This document shows, piece after piece, positions 60,280 through 64,000 of a stretch of DNA of 64,000 nucleotides (its first letter is position 1; every line of letters begins with the position of its first letter). The notes beneath the pieces were generated by a model. It searched no databases. It had not been told where the DNA came from and was given only the letters and a program-made list of their open reading frames with translations. Source of the DNA: Pseudemcibacter aquimaris. GTDB lineage: Bacteria > Pseudomonadota > Alphaproteobacteria > Sphingomonadales > Emcibacteraceae. A program made the translations under genes and the position numbers. The stretch lies in the NCBI RefSeq assembly GCF_028869115.1, contig NZ_CP079800.1, forward strand, positions 930,001 through 994,000. The letters are read 5' to 3'.

Positions 60280-61011
60280 ATGATAGAAATTAAAAACCTA
60301 CATAAAAGCTTTGGCGACTTGCACGTTTTAAAAGGGGTGGATCTTACGATTAAGAGAGGTGAGGTTATTTCCATTCTTGGCGGTTCCGGTTCCGGAAAAA
60401 GCACATTGATGCGCTGTATCAATGGACTTGAAGTCATGACGTCAGGTGATATTACGGTCGACGGCTATAATGTGACCGACAAATCATCGCTGAAAGAAGC
60501 CCGTAAAAAATGCGCAATGGTTTTTCAACAATTCGATCTTTATCCACATTTAACTGTACTTGAAAATATCACCATTGCTCCGATCGAAGTGCTTGGCGTT
60601 TCAAAACAGGATGCAGACATCAACGCAAGAGAACTGCTTGAAAAGGTTGGTTTATCGGATCGTGCGAATTATTTCCCGTCTCAACTATCCGGCGGACAAA
60701 AGCAACGCGTGGGTATATGTCGCGCCCTTGCGATGAAACCTGACTATATTTTACTGGATGAGGTCACAAGCTCGCTTGATCCGGAAATGACGGCGGAAGT
60801 TTTGGATATTCTTAAAAAGTTAGCCCATGATGGTATGACCATGATTTCTGTCACTCATGAAATTGAATTCGCCCGTGAAATATCCGACCGGATCATTTTC
60901 CTAGATCAGGGTGTCGTATTAAAAGATTTGCCGACGGATGATTTTTTCTCTGAAACTGGTGGTAAATCCGAAGAACGCATCGCACGCTTTTTAAGTAAGA
61001 TGGGTGAATGA
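60280..61011 (+). CDS. Polar amino acid ABC transporter ATPase
   Basis: A 243-residue ATP-binding subunit. Walker A GGSGSGKST (34-42), signature LSGGQKQR and Walker B ILLDEVTSSLD are intact, with the D-loop and a switch His in ISVTHEIEFA. Walker B has Glu in the LDEVTSS form. It belongs to the HisP/GlnQ family and powers the two permeases. Stop overlaps the asparaginase-type gene by 4 bp. Confidence 0.96.
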   Translation: MIEIKNLHKSFGDLHVLKGVDLTIKRGEVISILGGSGSGKSTLMRCINGLEVMTSGDITVDGYNVTDKSSLKEARKKCAMVFQQFDLYPHLTVLENITIAPIEVLGVSKQDADINARELLEKVGLSDRANYFPSQLSGGQKQRVGICRALAMKPDYILLDEVTSSLDPEMTAEVLDILKKLAHDGMTMISVTHEIEFAREISDRIIFLDQGVVLKDLPTDDFFSETGGKSEERIARFLSKMGE

Positions 61012-62021
61012 TGGACCGGCGTGATTTTATGAAAACGACGGCGGCTGCAGCTGCCTTTTCAATGGTAGCATCCAAAACAACGGCTCAAGAAAAAGAGGAT
61101 AACATGATACTTTTAACCAATGAAACGGGTGGCCCGGGAATTGAAATAACGGTGAATCAGCTTAAAAGCGGTGCTTACGGCATCGATGCTATGGTTGAAG
61201 GCATTAACAAGGTGGAAGCCGACCCAACCATCCGTAGTGTCGGGTTTGGGGGCTGGCCCAATATTCTTGGTGAAATGGAATTCGATGGTGCCGTGATGGA
61301 CGGTAACACGCGTGAGGTCGGCGCGGTTGGCGCCTTAAAACACACCTATCATTCCGCGCAAGTGGCGCGCGCTGTGATGCAAAAATTAAATCATGTGATG
61401 GTCACTGGTGATGGCGCAGATAGATTGGCTGCGGAAATTGGCCTGCCAAAAGTAAAGACCTTGCTTGAAAATTCGGGGGAGGTCTGGGAACAAAAATTAC
61501 GCGAAGTCTTAAGCGAGGAAGAATTTGAAAAATTCCCCAATATCCCGCTCGCGCCACTGAATAGTACTATTACTGATCCTGAAAAGGTGCGTGATACGAC
61601 CGTTTTTTTAAGTAAGGATGCGGATCAGGGCATCCATGCGGCCACAAGCACGTCCGGCTGGGGATGGAAATATCCAGGACGCCTAGGCGATAGTCCAATT
61701 GCAGGTGGTGGTTATTATGCCGATAGCAGGTTTGGTGCCGCCGCCTGTACCCATACGGGGGAAATGGCAATCCGTTGCAGCACGTCTCGCAGTATTGTCA
61801 TGGCCTTGCAAATGGGTAAGACACTTGATGATGCGGTTAAATTCGCGGTCGAAGAAGTGGATGGTTTAAAAGGCGGCTTTATCGCTGGCCTTGTAATCCA
61901 TGCCATTGACGTATCGGGTAATCACAAGGTTGTTTCATATAATCTGGACGAGCCGGGAAAATACTGGCTCTGGAAACCATCCATGAGCGCACCGGAACTT
62001 CGTGAAAGTGAAATGGTTTAA
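61008..62021 (+). CDS. Tat-exported Ntn-hydrolase, asparaginase/aspartylglucosaminidase type
   Basis: A 337-residue Ntn-hydrolase with a Tat signal (DRRDFMKTTAAAAAFS). The family matures by cleavage before a threonine; the equivalent here is Thr197 in VRDTTVFLSKDADQG, aligning with the HDTIGMVALD of characterised aspartylglucosaminidases. The RLGDSPIAGGGYYAD and AAACTHTGEMAIR segments are conserved. The usual glycine next to the catalytic Thr region is replaced, so activity or specificity may differ. It is in the same operon as the ABC importer, which could take up the aspartate or amide released. Confidence 0.88.
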   Translation: MMDRRDFMKTTAAAAAFSMVASKTTAQEKEDNMILLTNETGGPGIEITVNQLKSGAYGIDAMVEGINKVEADPTIRSVGFGGWPNILGEMEFDGAVMDGNTREVGAVGALKHTYHSAQVARAVMQKLNHVMVTGDGADRLAAEIGLPKVKTLLENSGEVWEQKLREVLSEEEFEKFPNIPLAPLNSTITDPEKVRDTTVFLSKDADQGIHAATSTSGWGWKYPGRLGDSPIAGGGYYADSRFGAAACTHTGEMAIRCSTSRSIVMALQMGKTLDDAVKFAVEEVDGLKGGFIAGLVIHAIDVSGNHKVVSYNLDEPGKYWLWKPSMSAPELRESEMV

Positions 62022-62087
62022 CGCTTGATTTTAATTGTCTCAAATGCGAGCATGCGTGATCACATTAAGTCGAAGAAATAAAAAATA

Positions 62088-62864
62088 ATGAAAACAATAA
62101 TTCTTACCTTTTTTACATTTATTTTCAGCATCATGACCGCGCATGCAGATGTCCTTTCCGATATTAAAGAACGCGGATTTATTAAGGTGGGTATTTCCCT
62201 TGGTGGTATGCCCATGGGCGGGCGTGATGCGCGCAATGAAGCAATTGGTTATGATGTCGATGTAGCGAACATGCTCGCAGAAAAACTGGGTGTAGAGCTA
62301 CGGATTACTGATGTTTATGGTGATGCGCGGGTCAGTATGCTTGGTTCCGGTCAGCTTGATCTGGTGATCGGTAATATGACCATTACCGAAGAACGCGCAA
62401 AAGTGGTTGATTTTTCAAGGCCCTATTACCGCACTGGGTTAAAAATTGCTGTGCAGCGTGGTTCGGGTATTAAATCACTTGATGACTTAAAGGGGAAAAA
62501 AGTTGTTGTCGGGCGTTGAACGAGCGGGGCAATTTTTCTAGGTGAACAAGTGCCGGGTGCGGAACTGGTTTATACTGATAACTTCGCACCAAACGGAATT
62601 TTGCTGCTTCGTCAACGCCGTGTTGATGCGGGGATTGAGGATGGGTCAAATATCGATTTTCTGGTGAAGAATATCAGAAGCCTCGAAGTAATGCCCGGCG
62701 AATTTTTAAGCGGTGATATTGGTATGGGGATGGCAAAAGGGGAAGTGGCCCTCCAAAATTGGACCAATGAATTTATTGCTGATTACATTGCAAGTGGTGA
62801 ATTTGCACGCACTTATCATAAATGGTGGGGTGATGAGAGCACACCACCTGATCTAACTCAATAG
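62088..62864 (+). pseudogene. Amino acid ABC substrate-binding protein, interrupted by TGA
   Basis: Signal peptide (IILTFFTFIFSIMTAHAD) and a full type II periplasmic binding protein fold for polar amino acids (GYDVDVANMLAEKLGVEL, DLVIGNMTITEERAKVVDFS) are seen, then an in-frame TGA at 62517-62519 after KKVVVGR. The same frame continues with TSGAIFLGEQVPGAELVY to a normal end at TAA 62864, including WTNEFIADYIASGEF. So the gene is 258 codons with a single stop where a Gly codon (GGA) would fit. It is most likely a nonsense mutation; readthrough or a sequencing error remain possible. Transporter partners upstream are intact. Confidence 0.88.
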
Positions 62865-62885
62865 AATTTAGTAAAGTATATAACA

Positions 62886-63623
62886 ATGACAAATATTACA
62901 TTCGAAGTATGTGTGGATACCATACAAGGTGCGATTGACGCAGTGAATAACGGTGCTGACCGTATTGAACTTTGTGATGCGCTTGGTATCGGCGGGGCGA
63001 CGCCATCGGCAGGGCTGATGGAACGCGCGTCGAAACTCGGTAAGCCGATATATGCGATGATCCGCCCGCGCGGTGGTGATTTTATTTTCAATTTCGAAGA
63101 TATGGATGTGATGCTGCATGATATTGATACATGCCGTAAATACGGTATGGCGGGGATTGTGGTTGGCATAACCCATGAAAATGGGGCCCTTGATTATCAG
63201 AAATTAAAACGCCTTATTGATCATGCGGATGGCATGGGTGTGACGCTTCACCGTGCATTTGATGTGACACCGGATACAAGTGAGGCCCTCGAAATGGCCA
63301 TTGATCTGGGGATTGAGCGGATCCTTACATCCGGCCAAAAAGAAACGGCCATTCAGGGCGCTTTTAAAATCAAATCTGTGATCGAAGAGGCTGCTGGGCG
63401 TATTTCCATTATGCCATGTTCAAAAATCAATCCGCCAAATTTGGATAACCTGTTTAAAATTTTTAAGACATCAGAAATTCATTCATCTTGCCGTACGTTG
63501 GTCGGCAGTCCCTATACTGAAAATGCACCAAGTATGGCACCTGGTGATGATTTCAGTCGCCATATTACCGACCCGGTGAAGGTAAAAGCCATTCGTAATT
63601 ATTTGGATAACTTAAATGGGTAA
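62886..63623 (+). CDS. cutC: CutC-family protein
   Basis: A 245-residue TIM-barrel protein: FEVCVDTIQGAIDAVNNGAD, then RIELCDALGIGGATPSAGLM, IRPRGGDFIF, GVTLHRAFDV and LTSGQKETA are the typical CutC segments. The family was named for copper homeostasis, but a direct copper role is uncertain. It follows the binding-protein gene by 21 bp and its stop overlaps the next gene by 8 bp, so it belongs to this operon. Confidence 0.94.
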   Translation: MTNITFEVCVDTIQGAIDAVNNGADRIELCDALGIGGATPSAGLMERASKLGKPIYAMIRPRGGDFIFNFEDMDVMLHDIDTCRKYGMAGIVVGITHENGALDYQKLKRLIDHADGMGVTLHRAFDVTPDTSEALEMAIDLGIERILTSGQKETAIQGAFKIKSVIEEAAGRISIMPCSKINPPNLDNLFKIFKTSEIHSSCRTLVGSPYTENAPSMAPGDDFSRHITDPVKVKAIRNYLDNLNG

Positions 63624-64000
63624 GGGGTTATATCAACATCTGATATGTCGCATTCATGATGCGGGTGATAAGGTTTTTATCGCTTCAGAGGTAGGCGATT
63701 ATTTATATTCCGATATTGATGAAAATGCCGCAAAAATCCAGCAAGTGATGATGGGCGTCGGTGTATCAAAAGGAAGCCGCGTATTGGTTCAGGTGAATAA
63801 ATCACCGGAAGCCGTGATGCTTTATCTGGCGTGTTTACGCATGGGCGCGATTTTTGTGCCACTGAATACAGGATATAAACAAGACGAAGTGGAATATTTT
63901 TACGGAAATGCAGAACCGGACCTTTGTGTATGTGAACAAGAAACGAAAGACCGATTTACATGCGCGAAAACAGTCATGGCGATTGATGATCTTTGGCAAA
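63616..64000 (+). CDS. Acyl-CoA synthetase (AMP-forming), 3' partial
   Basis: ATG 63616 opens a frame that runs off the window end after about 128 residues. The start YLYSDIDENAAKIQQVMMGVG and VLVQVNKSPEAVMLYLACLRM, GAIFVPLNTGYKQDEVEYF are typical of the N-terminal domain of AMP-forming ligases, with closest resemblance to malonyl-CoA synthetase (MatB). The AMP-binding core lies beyond the window, so substrate is not fixed. Overlaps cutC by 8 bp. Confidence 0.85.
   Translation, partial: MGKGLYQHLICRIHDAGDKVFIASEVGDYLYSDIDENAAKIQQVMMGVGVSKGSRVLVQVNKSPEAVMLYLACLRMGAIFVPLNTGYKQDEVEYFYGNAEPDLCVCEQETKDRFTCAKTVMAIDDLWQ

Noticed and set aside
62517-62519. TGA as selenocysteine or as a reassigned tryptophan codon
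   Set aside because: The position fits a glycine in a loop of binding proteins, no selenoprotein-like context is visible, and TGA ends other genes in the window (for example the ATPase at 61011), so general reassignment is excluded.
1-64000. CRISPR array or insertion sequence
   Set aside because: No regularly spaced direct repeats were seen and no transposase-like protein occurs among the genes read.

Overview
The window looks like part of an alphaproteobacterial chromosome carrying a prophage. The evidence is the 3-TM holin of the gene-transfer-agent type, the DUF6127-like lysis protein, the Tat-exported periplasmic enzymes and the general gene content. This placement rests on family recognition, not on a marker gene; there is no rRNA or intact tRNA in the window. 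Base composition changes along the window. The phage and restriction genes (1 to about 32.3 kb) are close to balanced, the copper block (32.3-37.3 kb) is more AT-rich, and the rest (37.5-64 kb) is AT-rich throughout. This suggests that the left 37 kb, or parts of it, was acquired horizontally.

Region 1 (1-24.9 kb) is the late half of a myovirus prophage, cut at the left edge inside the large terminase gene. The head module is lambda-like: GpA-type terminase, gpW, portal, S49 protease with a nested scaffold start, gpD decoration protein, gpE capsid and joining proteins. The tail is P2-like and contractile: gpV spike, PAAR tip, gp25-like wedge, gpJ, gpI, fibre genes, sheath FI, tube FII, E and E' by a -1 frameshift, tape measure, gpU, gpX and gpD. 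It ends with a lysis cassette containing an E-C-T lysozyme. No integrase, repressor or replication gene is visible, so the early region must lie to the left or be lost.

Region 2 (24.9-32.3 kb, minus strand) is a type I restriction-modification operon: a small helix-turn-helix protein, two different hsdM genes, hsdS and hsdR. It abuts the phage lysozyme with a 7-bp convergent overlap.

Region 3 (32.3-37.3 kb, plus strand) is a copper-responsive operon led by a CsoR-family sensor behind two tandem palindromic operators. It encodes a glutaredoxin-MauE fusion, two membrane-anchored cytochromes c, CopC, CopD, a Tat-exported multicopper oxidase and a small membrane protein. It ends in a 300-bp non-coding stretch with tRNA-like fragments, inverted repeats and a strong bidirectional terminator, which may be an element boundary.

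Region 4 (37.5-46.7 kb) holds a mercuric-reductase-like flavoprotein divergent from a TetR regulator with matching palindromes, a lone response-regulator receiver domain, a VOC protein, a large autotransporter, a FetB-like permease and a TPR-glycosyltransferase-like protein.

Region 5 (46.7-64 kb) is rich in exported enzymes acting on peptides, D-amino acids and amides: Tat-exported alanine racemase, class V aminotransferase and Ntn-type asparaginase, a secreted DmpA-type aminopeptidase, a secreted alpha/beta hydrolase, a PLP dehydratase and a polar amino acid ABC transporter. The transporter's binding-protein gene carries an in-frame TGA. Also present are an ArsR/AHSA1 pair, a GGDEF-EAL phosphodiesterase with a degenerate GGDEF site, CutC, and the start of an acyl-CoA synthetase at the right edge. 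I infer a periplasmic module that breaks down D-amino-acid or beta-aspartyl peptides and imports the products.
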